From: TMP-86 sp046347195
GTDB taxonomy: Bacteria > Pseudomonadota > Gammaproteobacteria > Steroidobacterales > Steroidobacteraceae
NCBI GenBank assembly: GCA_046347195.1
Contig: JAXMGQ010000020.1
Location: 1-64,000, forward strand
DNA length: 64,000 bases
Direction of reading: 5' to 3'
The notes below the pieces were generated by a model that worked only from the letters and a program-made list of their open reading frames with translations, was not told the origin of the DNA and searched no databases. The translations under genes and the position numbers were made by a program. Below are positions 51,926 to 62,664 of the stretch, one piece after another; the stretch's first letter is position 1; every line of letters begins with the position of its first letter.

Positions 51926-51939
51926 GATGTGCGTCAAGC
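51926..51939. promoter_or_regulatory. FNR/DNR-type box between hemerythrin and Crp/Fnr genes
   Basis: TTGATGTGCGTCAA matches TTGAT-N4-ATCAA at nine of ten positions. It lies in the divergent gap, so it could control both the hemerythrin operon and the regulator gene, allowing autoregulation. The related site TTGACTTCGGTCAA lies before nosZ. Confidence 0.65.
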
Positions 51940-52032
51940 GGGGCCGGCGGGCAGGATACACCCTGCTAGAATGCCCGCCGGCCAGTGGGGCAAGCGCCTG
52001 ATGAGAACGGACCTGGAGAGCGTGGCCGCACG

Positions 52033-52709
52033 ATGAACCTGGATCAATTTTCCCCGCTCCGCCAGCATGCCCTGCTGGCGACGCTGGATGATGAGCAGTT
52101 CGCGACGGTCGCCGCGGCCAGCCAGCTGATCACGGCCGATGCCGAGCAGATCCTGTTCCAGCGCGGCTCGCCCGCGCGCCATTTCTACATCGTCATGGAG
52201 GGGCAGGTGCGGCTGTGCCTGCAGTCACGCAGCGGCGATGAGAAGATCGTCCAGGTGCTCGGCCCCGGGCAGTCGTTCGCGGGAGGCATGATGTTCACCG
52301 AGAGCCCGCATTCCCCGGTCACCTCCATTGCCGTGCTGCCCACGACGCTGGTCGCCATCCCGAACGTCGAGTACCTGGACGTGCTGCGCGCGAGCAGCGC
52401 GACCTGCCTGCGCATACTCACGCGGACCTGAGCCGGCGGCTGCACTCGCACATGCGCGAGATCGAGACGCTGTCCTTCGAGAACGCCAGGAACCGCGTGA
52501 TCACCCACCTGCTGAAACTCGCCGGCAACGGCACCGGCAGCGCCAGCGTGGTGCTCGGCGAGGCCAAGCAGGCGCTCGCCGCGCGACTGGCGATCAAGCC
52601 AGAGACGCTGTCACGCACGCTGCGCGCGCTGACGGAGGCGGGCAGCATCGAGGTCGATGGCCGCACCATCCGCATCCTGGATCTCGAACGGTTGCGCCAT
52701 TCCGGCTGA
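52033..52709 (+). pseudogene. Crp/Fnr-family regulator (DNR-like), one frameshift
   Basis: The N-terminal cyclic-nucleotide-type sensor domain (residues 1-120; ILFQRGSPARHFYIVMEGQV, QVLGPGQSFAGGMMF) is in one frame. The C-terminal helix-turn-helix (ALAARLAIKPETLSRTLRAL) is in another. Restoring one base near 52421 yields TADLSRRLHSHMREIE across the joint. No N-terminal cysteine cluster for an iron-sulfur centre is visible, so it resembles DNR/NNR-type NO sensors rather than FNR. It probably reads the TTGAY-type boxes nearby. Confidence 0.8.
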
Positions 52710-53294
52710 TCAACCGCGCAGCACGTCCCTCACGGCCTCCACCAGGCCCGACCATTGCCGCGAGCGGCGCAGCGCGGTGCTCAGCTCCATCTGCACGCCG
52801 CGTCCGGAACGCGCGCGGTTGCAGACGTTGAACGGATCGAGGCCCGGGTAGCGATGGCCTTCGGTGGCCACCGACAGTCCATGCGCGCGCAGCGCCGTGG
52901 CAAGCGCCTCGCGGAGCGGGGCGTGCAGGCCGCCGAGCAGCACGTCGGGCGGTCCCTCCTCCCGGTAGCCATGCACGGTGAGCGTCACCTCGCAGCGCGC
53001 CAGCAGCGCAAGGCACCGCGGTTCGTCGAAGCAGCGGCTGGTCAGGTGCAGCCGGTCGAAGTTGTCCTGGCTCTGGCGCAGGCCCTCGAACAGGTACAGG
53101 CCGTGTTCCTCGCCGGCCATGAGCGTGGCGATCTGCGAGGTGCCGCCCTCGATCTTGCCGCCATGCGGGGCGAGGATCGCGACCTGCGAGCCGCGTGGCT
53201 CGCGCACGTGGATGCGGTAGTCCAGTCCTTCCGTGTGCTCGCGCGCGAGCTCCTCGAAGCTCTGGTAGCTGTCGGCCGTGAAGGGACTGCGCAT
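52710..53294 (-). CDS. Poly-gamma-glutamate hydrolase-like protein
   Basis: The 194-residue protein carries the zinc-peptidase-like pattern ILAPHGGKIEGGTSQIATLM, then LHLTSRCFDEPRCLALLARC and LTVHGYRE, with QMELSTALR near the end. These match PF05908 gamma-PGA hydrolases found in phages and bacteria. Its HGGxxE and late His resemble the M14-like metal site. It is directly convergent with the Crp/Fnr gene and upstream (in minus direction) of peptide transporters. Confidence 0.82.
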   Translation of the reverse strand: MRSPFTADSYQSFEELAREHTEGLDYRIHVREPRGSQVAILAPHGGKIEGGTSQIATLMAGEEHGLYLFEGLRQSQDNFDRLHLTSRCFDEPRCLALLARCEVTLTVHGYREEGPPDVLLGGLHAPLREALATALRAHGLSVATEGHRYPGLDPFNVCNRARSGRGVQMELSTALRRSRQWSGLVEAVRDVLRG

Positions 53295-53324
53295 CGGCGC
53301 CAGTGTAGCGCTAGTGTCGGGACA

Positions 53325-54308
53325 CTAGGGTGGGGTGGGCTCTTCCAGCCCCTTGTCATCGGGCGGCGTGGTGCCCGAGGAAGTCACCAGCGCAACCCCC
53401 GTCAGCACCACGAGCATCCCGGCGAACTGGATGGGCAGGAGCTTCTCGTGCAGGAACAACCAGCCCACCAAGGTAGCGATGGCGGGATTCACGTAGGAGA
53501 AGGAGCCGAGGATGGCCGGCGTGGTGTTGCGGGTCAGCCATCCGTAGGAGGTGTAGGCCAGTCCCGAACTGAACACCGCCAGGTATGACAGCGCCAGCAG
53601 ACCGGGAACGCTCGCGTGCCACTGTGGCCATTCGCCCAGCAGCCCCGCGATCGCCAGCTGCATGAGGCCCCCGGTGAACATCTGCAGTCCGATGAACATC
53701 AGCGGCCCGAGCTGCGTGTCGGCGTGCCGGTAGTACAGGGTGGCGATGGACCAGGCGAGGCAGCCGGCGAGGGTCACCATGTAGGGCACGGCGATGCCCG
53801 GTCCCATGGTCAGACGCGGGCTCAAGGTGAGCGCCGTGCCGATCACTCCCAGCGACAGGCCACACCAGGCCATGAGGTTGAGCGGATGGCCGCGACGCCC
53901 GAAGCTGCCGAACAGTGCGATCCACAGCGCGATGGTGCTGGCCAGGAGCGCCGATTCACCGCTGGAGATGAACTGCAGCGACCAGATGGACAGCCCGTTG
54001 CTGAGCACCACCATGAAGAACCCGGTGATCAGGATGTCGCGCCAGTCGCGCGCGCGCGAGGGCCAGAGGTTCTTGCGCCACAGGCGTGCAAGCAGGGTGA
54101 GCCCGGTGCCGGCGAGCAGGAAGCGGCAGGCGCTGAACATCGTGGGGGGCAGGTGCGACACGCCGATCTTGGAGAACATGAAGCTCGTTCCCCAGATCAG
54201 GTAGACCGCGCTCAGCGCGATGGTGAGCCGGGATCGGTGGCGTGGCGATTCGCGTACCGCGTCGCGTACTGCATCCCTGCGCCGCGCGTGGTGGGCGGCG
54301 ACGGTCAC
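53325..54308 (-). CDS. EamA/DMT-family transporter
   Basis: The protein of about 327 residues has ten membrane helices in two EamA repeats (IALSAVYLIWGTSFMFSKIG near the start and YLAVFSSGLAYTSYGWLTRN, AILGSFSYVNPAIATLVGWL near the end). DMT carriers export or import metabolites; the substrate is unknown. The GTG at 54308 is a possible start with a basic leader. Confidence 0.88.
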   Translation of the reverse strand: MTVAAHHARRRDAVRDAVRESPRHRSRLTIALSAVYLIWGTSFMFSKIGVSHLPPTMFSACRFLLAGTGLTLLARLWRKNLWPSRARDWRDILITGFFMVVLSNGLSIWSLQFISSGESALLASTIALWIALFGSFGRRGHPLNLMAWCGLSLGVIGTALTLSPRLTMGPGIAVPYMVTLAGCLAWSIATLYYRHADTQLGPLMFIGLQMFTGGLMQLAIAGLLGEWPQWHASVPGLLALSYLAVFSSGLAYTSYGWLTRNTTPAILGSFSYVNPAIATLVGWLFLHEKLLPIQFAGMLVVLTGVALVTSSGTTPPDDKGLEEPTPP

Positions 54309-54343
54309 GGCGCCGCGGCGGCAAGGTCCACACCGCGAGAGGT

Positions 54344-56272
54344 TCATGCCCGTCGTGGTGTGCCGGCGCGGTACATCCACACGCAGATCGCGATGAGGAT
54401 CACCGCTGCCAGCCACTGGCCGCCGGGGATCTCGCTCATCGCCAGGATGTCGGCATTCTTGGTGGCCGAGATGGCGATGGCGATGAGGATGCCGATGAGC
54501 GCTTCGCCCGTGATCAGCCCGGCCGCGAACAGCATGCCGTTCTGCTTGCGCTGCTCGAGCTCGGATTCCTTCGTGCCGCGGCGCCGATGCCACACATCCA
54601 CGAGCTCGGCGACGATGCCGCCGGCGAGGATGGGCGTGGACACATCCAGCGGCAGGTAGATGCCCACGGCCACGGCGAGGACCGGTGCGCTCCAGCGCGA
54701 CTTGCGGCTCTTCAGGTACAGGTCGATGATGATGATGAGGGCGCCGATGATGGCGCCCAGGGCGATCATCTTCGTGGGCAGCTGGCCGCCGAACATGCCC
54801 TCGGCCACCGACTTCACGAGCGTGGCCTGTGGCGCGGTCAGGGGCTTCACGCCGGGATGCGCGGGCTCGCCGATGCCGTAGGCATCCAGCAGCACGTTCA
54901 ACACCGGCGCCATCACCGCGGCGCCGGCCAGGGAGCCGATGGCCAGCATCACCTGCTGACGCCACGGCGTGGAGCCCACGAGCTGGCCCGCCTTGAGATC
55001 CTGCAGGTTGTCACCGGCCACGGAAGCCGCGCTGCACACCACGGCGCCGATCAGCACCACCGCCACCGCGCCGACGCGCGCTTGCTCCGCGCCCAGCATC
55101 CACAGCAGCACCAGCGAGGCGAACAGGATGGTGCAGATGGTAATGCCGGAGACAGGATTGTTGGAGGAACCTACGAGGCCAGCCATGTAGCCGCTCACCG
55201 AGGAGAACAGGAAGCCGGCGATGATCATGATCACTGCCATGGCCAGGCTCACGCCGATGCTGCCGACGACGGCGTTGTAGAGCAGGAACAGCGGCAACAC
55301 CAGCACCACGATGCCCACCAGCACGCCGGACATGGGCAGGTCGCGTTCGGTGTGCGCAACCGCACCGCCTTGCGAGCCCGCGGCGAGCCCCGAGCGCACC
55401 GCGTGCCACAGTGACTTGCGCAAGGACCACAGCGCCCAGAACGCGCCGGTGAGCATGCAGCCCACGCCGATGTAGCGCACCTGCGATCGCCAGATGGCGA
55501 AGGCCGAGGCTTCCGGATCTGCCGTCAGGCCCGCGAGCTGCTGCGCCAGCGCCGGGTCGAGATCGTGGAAGAACACGTTGTACACCGGGATGGCCAGCCA
55601 CCACGAGAAGAAACCGCCGAGCGCCACCAACACGGCCACATTCAGCCCGACGATGTACCCCACCGCCAGCAGCGCCGGTGAGAAGCCGTAGCCGAAGAAC
55701 GCGATGCCGCGCTCGCCGATGAAGCCCTTGAGCGTGAAGGACTCGGGCATCCAACGCACCCCGGAGGTCATGAACTTGAAGAGGCCCCCGGCGAGCGCCG
55801 CCAGGCCCAGCACCTTCACGCTCTCTCCCGGATTGACGCTCACCTTCAGCACTTCGGCCGCCGCCACGCCTTCGGGGAACAGCAGCTTCTGGTCGATGAT
55901 CAGCGTGCGCCGCAGCGGTACCGAGAACAGCACGCCGAGCACCCCGCCCAGCCCGACGATGGCGAGCGTCCACCAGTAGTCGAAGCGCTGCCAGTGATGC
56001 AGCAGGATGAGCGCGGGCAGGGTGAAGATGGCGCCGGAGGCGATGGAGGAGCCGGCCGAGGCGCCGGTGGCGACGATGTTGTTCTCGAGGATGTTGGGCG
56101 GGCCGAACAGCCGCAGCACCGCCATGGCGATGACCGCGGCGGGAATGGCGGTGGCCACGGTGAGACCGGCGAACAGGCCGACGTAGCAGTTGGCGGCGGC
56201 GAGGATGACGGTGAGGATCACCGAGAGGGTGATCGCCTTGAAGGTCAGTTGCGGCGCGGGTACGGCTTGCAT
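54344..56272 (-). CDS. OPT-family oligopeptide/metal-chelate transporter
   Basis: The 642-residue protein has about 14-16 hydrophobic helices with OPT landmarks: LTFKAITLSVILTVILAAAN and CYVGLFAGLTVATAIPAAVI at the start, LLFPEGVAAAEVLKV, and NPVSGITICTILFASLVLLW. Prokaryotic OPT proteins import oligopeptides or iron chelates by proton symport. It lies downstream of a POT-type peptide transporter on the same strand. Confidence 0.92.
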   Translation of the reverse strand: MQAVPAPQLTFKAITLSVILTVILAAANCYVGLFAGLTVATAIPAAVIAMAVLRLFGPPNILENNIVATGASAGSSIASGAIFTLPALILLHHWQRFDYWWTLAIVGLGGVLGVLFSVPLRRTLIIDQKLLFPEGVAAAEVLKVSVNPGESVKVLGLAALAGGLFKFMTSGVRWMPESFTLKGFIGERGIAFFGYGFSPALLAVGYIVGLNVAVLVALGGFFSWWLAIPVYNVFFHDLDPALAQQLAGLTADPEASAFAIWRSQVRYIGVGCMLTGAFWALWSLRKSLWHAVRSGLAAGSQGGAVAHTERDLPMSGVLVGIVVLVLPLFLLYNAVVGSIGVSLAMAVIMIIAGFLFSSVSGYMAGLVGSSNNPVSGITICTILFASLVLLWMLGAEQARVGAVAVVLIGAVVCSAASVAGDNLQDLKAGQLVGSTPWRQQVMLAIGSLAGAAVMAPVLNVLLDAYGIGEPAHPGVKPLTAPQATLVKSVAEGMFGGQLPTKMIALGAIIGALIIIIDLYLKSRKSRWSAPVLAVAVGIYLPLDVSTPILAGGIVAELVDVWHRRRGTKESELEQRKQNGMLFAAGLITGEALIGILIAIAISATKNADILAMSEIPGGQWLAAVILIAICVWMYRAGTPRRA

Positions 56273-56303
56273 GGCTGGTACGATCCCCCTGTTCCCTTGT
56301 TCT

Positions 56304-57802
<1,499 letters not shown>

Positions 57803-57806
<4 letters not shown>

Positions 57807-58573
57807 GTTGTCGTGGCTTCTTGTTGCGCGATCTTGTCTTTGAGCAGGAGCCGGGACATGAGGATGCCGAGCTCATAGAGAATATACATGGGAATGGCCA
57901 TGAAACTCTGCGAGACGGCATCGGGCGGGGTGAGGAAGGCGGCGACGATGAAGATGCCCAGCAGCACGAAGCCGCGGTTCTTGGTCAGGCTCGCGTATTT
58001 GACGATGCCCGTCCACACCAGCAGCACGGTGGCCACGGGCACCTCGAAGGCGGCGCCGAAGGCCAGCATCAGCACCATGATGAAGTCCAGGTAGCTGGAG
58101 ATGTCGGTCATCATCGACACGCCCGAAGGCGTGGTGGCGACGAAGAAGCTGACCATCACCGGGAAGACGACATAGTAGGCGAAGGCCGCGCCCACGTAGA
58201 ACAGGATGACGCTGGAGATCAGCAGCGGCACGGCGAAGCGCCGCTCGTGCCGGTACAGCCCCGGGGCGATGAAGGCCCACACCTGGTACAGCACATAGGG
58301 CATGGCGAGGCCCACGGCCGCCACCAGCGCCAGCTTGAAGGGCACGGTGAAGGGCGCGACCACGCTGGTCGCGATCAGCGTCGCGCCGGCGGGGAGCTTT
58401 GCGATCAGGGGCTTCGCGACGAAGGTGAACATCTGGTTCATGTACGTCGCGCAGGGGATGAAGCAGATGCCGATGGCGAGCAGCGCCTTGAGCAGGCGGT
58501 CACGCAGTTCGAGCAGGTGGGAGATCAGCGTGCCTTCCGCGAGGCTCTCTGGCTCCTTGTCGGCCTCACTCAT
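57803..58573 (-). CDS. tatC: Twin-arginine translocase subunit TatC
   Basis: The 256-residue protein has six membrane helices and the TatC signatures LISHLLELRDRLLKALLAI, then FKLALVAAVGLAMPYVLYQV and FIAPGLYRHERRFAVPLLIS. It binds Tat signal peptides. The start overlaps tatB. Candidate substrates in the window include NosG, NosL and the short Tat protein at 10889. Confidence 0.96.
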
Positions 58574-58976
58574 GCAGGGGCTTGGGCACAGCGCCGTCCG
58601 GCTCGGCCGCAGCCGCGCTCATGGAGCCCGGGGCCGCGGCTCCGGGAGCCTGGGCGTCCGAGGCCGGAGTACCCGGATACGGGGGTGGATCGGGCGGGAG
58701 CGGCGGTGGAACGGCCGCGTTCCCGGAAGGATTCGCCGGGGTTGCGTTGGGGTTGAGGCTCGCGTTCAGTGCGGCCTGCGCCTTGGCCACCTCGCGGGAG
58801 ATGTCGGCGGCGGCGACCTCGCGGTCCAGCTGTTCACTGAGCTGGCGCGCCATGGCGCGGGCGCGACCCATCCAGTTGCCGACCTGGCGCGCCACCCGCG
58901 GCAGCCGCTCGGGTCCCAGCACCACCAGGGCGATGACCGAGGTGAGGAGGATCTCCGAGAAGCCGATATCCAGCAT
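58566..58976 (-). CDS. tatB: Twin-arginine translocase subunit TatB
   Basis: The 136-residue protein starts MLDIGFSEILLTSVIALVVLG, the single TatB membrane helix, followed by GPERLPRVARQVGNWMGRAR, an amphipathic helix, and a long Pro/Ala-rich tail. It forms the receptor complex with TatC. It lies 16 bp after tatA. Confidence 0.95.
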   Translation of the reverse strand: MLDIGFSEILLTSVIALVVLGPERLPRVARQVGNWMGRARAMARQLSEQLDREVAAADISREVAKAQAALNASLNPNATPANPSGNAAVPPPLPPDPPPYPGTPASDAQAPGAAAPGSMSAAAAEPDGAVPKPLHE

Positions 58977-58992
58977 GCGGGCGGGTCGGGGA

Positions 58993-59214
58993 TCAGGTCT
59001 TGGCCTTGTCGGCTTCGCGCTTGGCGGCGTCGAAGTCGGCGTCCTTCTCCTGCTTGATCTGCTTCACCGACTCCTCGTTCTCGCCCTCGTTCATGGCCTG
59101 CTTGAATCCCTTCACGGCGGCGCCGAGGTCCGAGCCGATGGAGCGCAGGCGCTTGGTGCCGAACACCACGAGTGCAATGGCCAGGATGACCAAAAGCATT
59201 TTCGAATCAAACAT
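58993..59214 (-). CDS. tatA: Twin-arginine translocase subunit TatA
   Basis: From ATG 59214 the product is 73 residues: a membrane helix (KMLLVILAIALVVFGTKRLR) with the FGxKRL-type hinge, then an amphipathic helix (SDLGAAVKGFKQAMNEG) and a charged tail. It forms the pore or patch that moves folded proteins. The longer open frame is a 5' extension with no family match. Confidence 0.94.
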   Translation of the reverse strand: MFDSKMLLVILAIALVVFGTKRLRSIGSDLGAAVKGFKQAMNEGENEESVKQIKQEKDADFDAAKREADKAKT

Positions 59215-59314
59215 ATCGCATCTCCGATAGCCCCCGGTGGGGGAGTTTGCATCATACGCCAAACGCGCCGGCGGCAGGCGGGCCCGCCCGAGAGTTTGCG
59301 CGCCGGTTCGCAAC

Positions 59315-59767
59315 TTACGGCGTGCGGGAGGGGTATTCCAGCCAGAAGGTGGCCGGTCCGTCGTTCGTCAGCGACACCTGCATGTCGGCGCCGAACACGC
59401 CGGTCTGCACCCGTCCATGACGTTGGAGTGCCAGCCGGGCCAGATGTTCAAACAGTTCCCGCCCCAGCGCCGGGGGCGCGGCACCCGAAAAGCCGGGGCG
59501 CAGCCCCTTGCGCGTGTCGGCGGCCAGGGTGAATTGCGGCACCAGCAGCAATTCCCCGCCGATGTCGGTGAGGCTGAGATTCATCCGCCCCTGTGCATCG
59601 TTGAAGATGCGGTACTGGAGCATCCGCTCGAGGAGCGCCGCGGCCTGTTCCGGCGTGTCGCCGGGCAATGCGCAGACCAGGGCCAGGATGCCGGGCCCGA
59701 TGCCCGCCCGGCGCGCACCCCCGATGTCCACCGTGGCCTGGGTGACCCGCTGCAGCAGCGCGATCAT
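59315..59767 (-). CDS. dtd: D-aminoacyl-tRNA deacylase
   Basis: The 150-residue protein shows IALLQRVTQATVDIGGARRA, the proofreading-site LVPQFTLAADTRKGLRPGFS and the closing SLTNDGPATFWLEYPS. It removes D-amino acids wrongly attached to tRNA. Length and motif spacing match Dtd. It lies between tatA and trkH, both on the same strand. Confidence 0.95.
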   Translation of the reverse strand: MIALLQRVTQATVDIGGARRAGIGPGILALVCALPGDTPEQAAALLERMLQYRIFNDAQGRMNLSLTDIGGELLLVPQFTLAADTRKGLRPGFSGAAPPALGRELFEHLARLALQRHGRVQTGVFGADMQVSLTNDGPATFWLEYPSRTP

Positions 59768-59798
59768 GCGTGGCGCCGCGGGCGGCTCCGGCCCGCCG

Positions 59799-61256
59799 CT
59801 ACTTGCGCCATAGGGCCGGTGTGAACAGCACCAGCAGCGTGAACACCTCCAGGCGGCCCAGCAGCATGGCCACCGAGCACACCCAGGTCTGGAAGTCGGT
59901 GAGCACGCCGTAGTTGCTGCCCGGCCCGACCAGCCCCAAGCCAGGCCCCGAGTTGTTGATGCAGGCGAGCGTCGCCGAGAGCGAGGTCATGAAGTCCAGG
60001 CCGCTGCCGAGCTGCACGAACACGATCATCACCAGGCTCATGAAATACAGGAACACGAAGGCCAGCACCGCGAACACCACGCGGTTCTCGATGACCATGC
60101 CGCCCACCTTCAGCGGACGCACGATGTTGGGATGCACGAGGTGCTCGAGTTCGCGGGTGGCCTGCTTGGCCAGCACCAGCGTCCGGATCATCTTGATGCC
60201 ACCGCCGGTGGAACCCGAGCTCGCCACGACGCAGGACAGGAACATCATCCACATCGGCGCGAAGATGGGCCAGCGGCTGAAGTCCTGGGTGTGCAGCCCA
60301 CTGTCGGTGGCGATGGAGACCACGTTGAACAGCGAGTGCCGCAGCGCGGTGGAGAAATCCGGATACGTGCCGTGCACGTACAGGAAACCGGCCACACCCA
60401 CGCAGCTCAGCGCCAGCGCGCCGACGATGGCCCTGGCCTCCGAATCGCGAAGGTAGGCGGTGATGCCGCGCTGGCTCCAGGCCAGGTAGTGCGTGGCGAA
60501 GTTCAGCGCCGCGAGGATCTGGAACAGCGTCAGCACCAGCTCGATGGGAACCGAGTCGAAATGGCCGATGCTGGCGTCATAGGTGGAGAAGCCGCCCAGC
60601 GCGAGCGCCGAGAAGGAGTGGCACACCGCATCGAACCAGTTCATGCCGGCAAGCCGGAGGCAGGCGAGGCAGGCCACCGTGAGCCCCGCATACACCGCCC
60701 ACAGGAGCTTGGCCGTGTGGCCGATGCGCGGGGTGAGCTTGCTGTCCTTCATCGGTCCCGGCATCTCGGCGCGGTACATCTGCATGCCACCCACGCCGAG
60801 CATGGGCAGGATGGCCACGGCCAGCACGATGATGCCCATGCCGCCCAGCCAGGACAGCAGGTGACGCCAGAGATTGATGGAGCGCGGCAGGTACTCGAGG
60901 CCCGAGAGCACCGTTGCGCCGGTGGTGGTGAGGCCCGAGGTGGCCTCGAAGTAGGCATCGGTGAAGTCGATGGGCAGGTAGTTCCACAACGGGAAGCCCG
61001 CGACCGCCGGCAGCGCCACCCAGGTGAGCGCCACCAGCATCAGGCCATCGCGGGTCTTGAGCTCGCGCTTGTAGCGGCGCGTCGCGAGCCACAGCAGCGC
61101 GCCGATGACGAAGGTGGCGAAGGCGGAGACCACGAAGGAGCGCAGCGCGGGGTCGAGGCCCCACACCGCGAGCACCAGCGGCGCGAGCATGGTGGCCGCG
61201 AACACCATCAGCACCAGCGAGAAGACGTGCGCGACGGGGAAGAGGGTTTCTTTCAC
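59799..61256 (-). CDS. trkH: Potassium uptake protein TrkH
   Basis: The 485-residue membrane protein has repeated membrane-pore-membrane units with the TrkH filter-loop segments SGLTTTGATVLSGLEYLPRS and FSTYDASIGHFDSVPIELVL, plus RHLLSWLGGMGIIVLAVAIL. With TrkA it imports potassium. It begins 19 bp after the trkA stop. Confidence 0.95.
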   Translation of the reverse strand: MKETLFPVAHVFSLVLMVFAATMLAPLVLAVWGLDPALRSFVVSAFATFVIGALLWLATRRYKRELKTRDGLMLVALTWVALPAVAGFPLWNYLPIDFTDAYFEATSGLTTTGATVLSGLEYLPRSINLWRHLLSWLGGMGIIVLAVAILPMLGVGGMQMYRAEMPGPMKDSKLTPRIGHTAKLLWAVYAGLTVACLACLRLAGMNWFDAVCHSFSALALGGFSTYDASIGHFDSVPIELVLTLFQILAALNFATHYLAWSQRGITAYLRDSEARAIVGALALSCVGVAGFLYVHGTYPDFSTALRHSLFNVVSIATDSGLHTQDFSRWPIFAPMWMMFLSCVVASSGSTGGGIKMIRTLVLAKQATRELEHLVHPNIVRPLKVGGMVIENRVVFAVLAFVFLYFMSLVMIVFVQLGSGLDFMTSLSATLACINNSGPGLGLVGPGSNYGVLTDFQTWVCSVAMLLGRLEVFTLLVLFTPALWRK

Positions 61257-61275
61257 GGCCGCGCGCGAGCGCCCC

Positions 61276-62652
61276 TCACAGGAAGGAGGCGGAACCCTGG
61301 AAGACCTTCTCCACCGCCTCGATGTGGCGGCGGTCGGTGGAGAAGAGGATCAAGTGGTCGTCGGGCTGGATGGTGGTGTCGTGGTGGGCGATGACCACAT
61401 CCTCGCCGCGCACCAGCGCGCCGAGCGTCGTCCCTTCCGGGAGCGAGATGTCCTCGATGCGCCGGCCGATGACCTTGGAGCTGTCGGCATCACCGTGCAC
61501 CACCGCCTCGAGCGCCTCGGCGGCGCCGCGCCTCAAGGAGTGCACCCGCACCACATCGCCGCGCCGCACGTGGGTGAGGAGCGAGCCGATGGTGACGGTC
61601 TGCGGGGAGATGGCGATGTCGATGGCGCCGTTCTCGATGAGCTCGGCATAGGCGGGCTTGTTGATCAGCGCCATGGCCTTGTGCGCGCCCAGGCGCTTGG
61701 CGAGCATCGCCGAGAGGATGTTGGCTTCCTCGGAGTTGGTGAGCGAGGCGAACACATCCGTGCTGTCGATGTTCTCCTCGAGCAGCAGCTCCTCGTCGGC
61801 CGCATCGCCCTGCAGCACGATGGCGTTCTGCAGCCGCTCGGCGATCTTGCGGGCGCGCTTGCCGTCGCGCTCGATGAGCTTGACCTGGTTCTTCGCCTCG
61901 AGCTCGCGCGCGAGGCGAAAGCCGATGTTGCCGCCGCCGGCGATGACCACGCGGCGCGCCGGGCGCTCCTCGCGGCGCAACTCGTTCATCACCATGCGGA
62001 TGTCCTTGCGCGCGGCGAGGAAGAACACCTCATCGCCATCCTCGATGATCGTGTCGCCCTCGGGCTTGATGCTGCGCCCCGAGCGGTAGATGGCCGCCAC
62101 GCGCGCGTCGGTCTTGGGCATGTGCTCGCGCAGCGTGCGAAGCTGCTGGCCCACCAGCAGGCCGCCCTTGAGCGCGCGCACGCCGACCAGGCGCACGCGC
62201 CCTTCGGCGAAGTCCAGCACCTGCAGCGCGCCGGGGTAGCGGATCAGCCGCGCGATGTACTCGGTGACGAGCTGCTCGGGGCTGATCCACACGTCCACCG
62301 CCACGCCGCTCTCGCCGAACAGGTTGCCGCGCTCGGTATAGTCGGAGGAGCGCACGCGGGCGATCTTCTTCGGCGTGCGGTACAGCGTCCAGGCCACCTG
62401 GCAGGCGAGCATGTTGACCTCGTCGCTGTTGGTGAGGGCGACGAGGATGTCGGTGCTGTTGATGCCGGCGGCCTCGAGGGTGGCGGGGCTCGCGGCGTTG
62501 CCGTTGACGGTGCGGATGTCGAGGCGGTCCTGCAGGTCCCGTAAGGTCGCCTCATCGGTGTCGATGACCGTGACCTCGTTCGCCTCTTCGCGGGACAGGT
62601 GGTAGGCGGCGGTTCGACCCACCTGCCCGGCACCCAGGATGATGATTTTCAC
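61276..62652 (-). CDS. trkA: Potassium uptake regulator TrkA
   Basis: The 458-residue protein has two RCK-N domains, each with a Rossmann motif (MKIIILGAGQVGRTAAYHL at residue 1 and VVIAGGGNIGFRLARELEA around residue 234). Each is followed by a TrkA-C domain. It binds NAD(H)/ATP and gates TrkH. Divergence or overlap with other genes is absent; the uvrD gene precedes it on the same strand. Confidence 0.96.
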   Translation of the reverse strand: MKIIILGAGQVGRTAAYHLSREEANEVTVIDTDEATLRDLQDRLDIRTVNGNAASPATLEAAGINSTDILVALTNSDEVNMLACQVAWTLYRTPKKIARVRSSDYTERGNLFGESGVAVDVWISPEQLVTEYIARLIRYPGALQVLDFAEGRVRLVGVRALKGGLLVGQQLRTLREHMPKTDARVAAIYRSGRSIKPEGDTIIEDGDEVFFLAARKDIRMVMNELRREERPARRVVIAGGGNIGFRLARELEAKNQVKLIERDGKRARKIAERLQNAIVLQGDAADEELLLEENIDSTDVFASLTNSEEANILSAMLAKRLGAHKAMALINKPAYAELIENGAIDIAISPQTVTIGSLLTHVRRGDVVRVHSLRRGAAEALEAVVHGDADSSKVIGRRIEDISLPEGTTLGALVRGEDVVIAHHDTTIQPDDHLILFSTDRRHIEAVEKVFQGSASFL

Positions 62653-62664
62653 AGTGCGGCTATC

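Noticed and set aside
37945..52709. A NosR-type flavoprotein expected in clade I clusters
   Set aside because: No such gene is present; NosB, NosG, NosH and cytochromes take its place, so the cluster was assigned to clade II.
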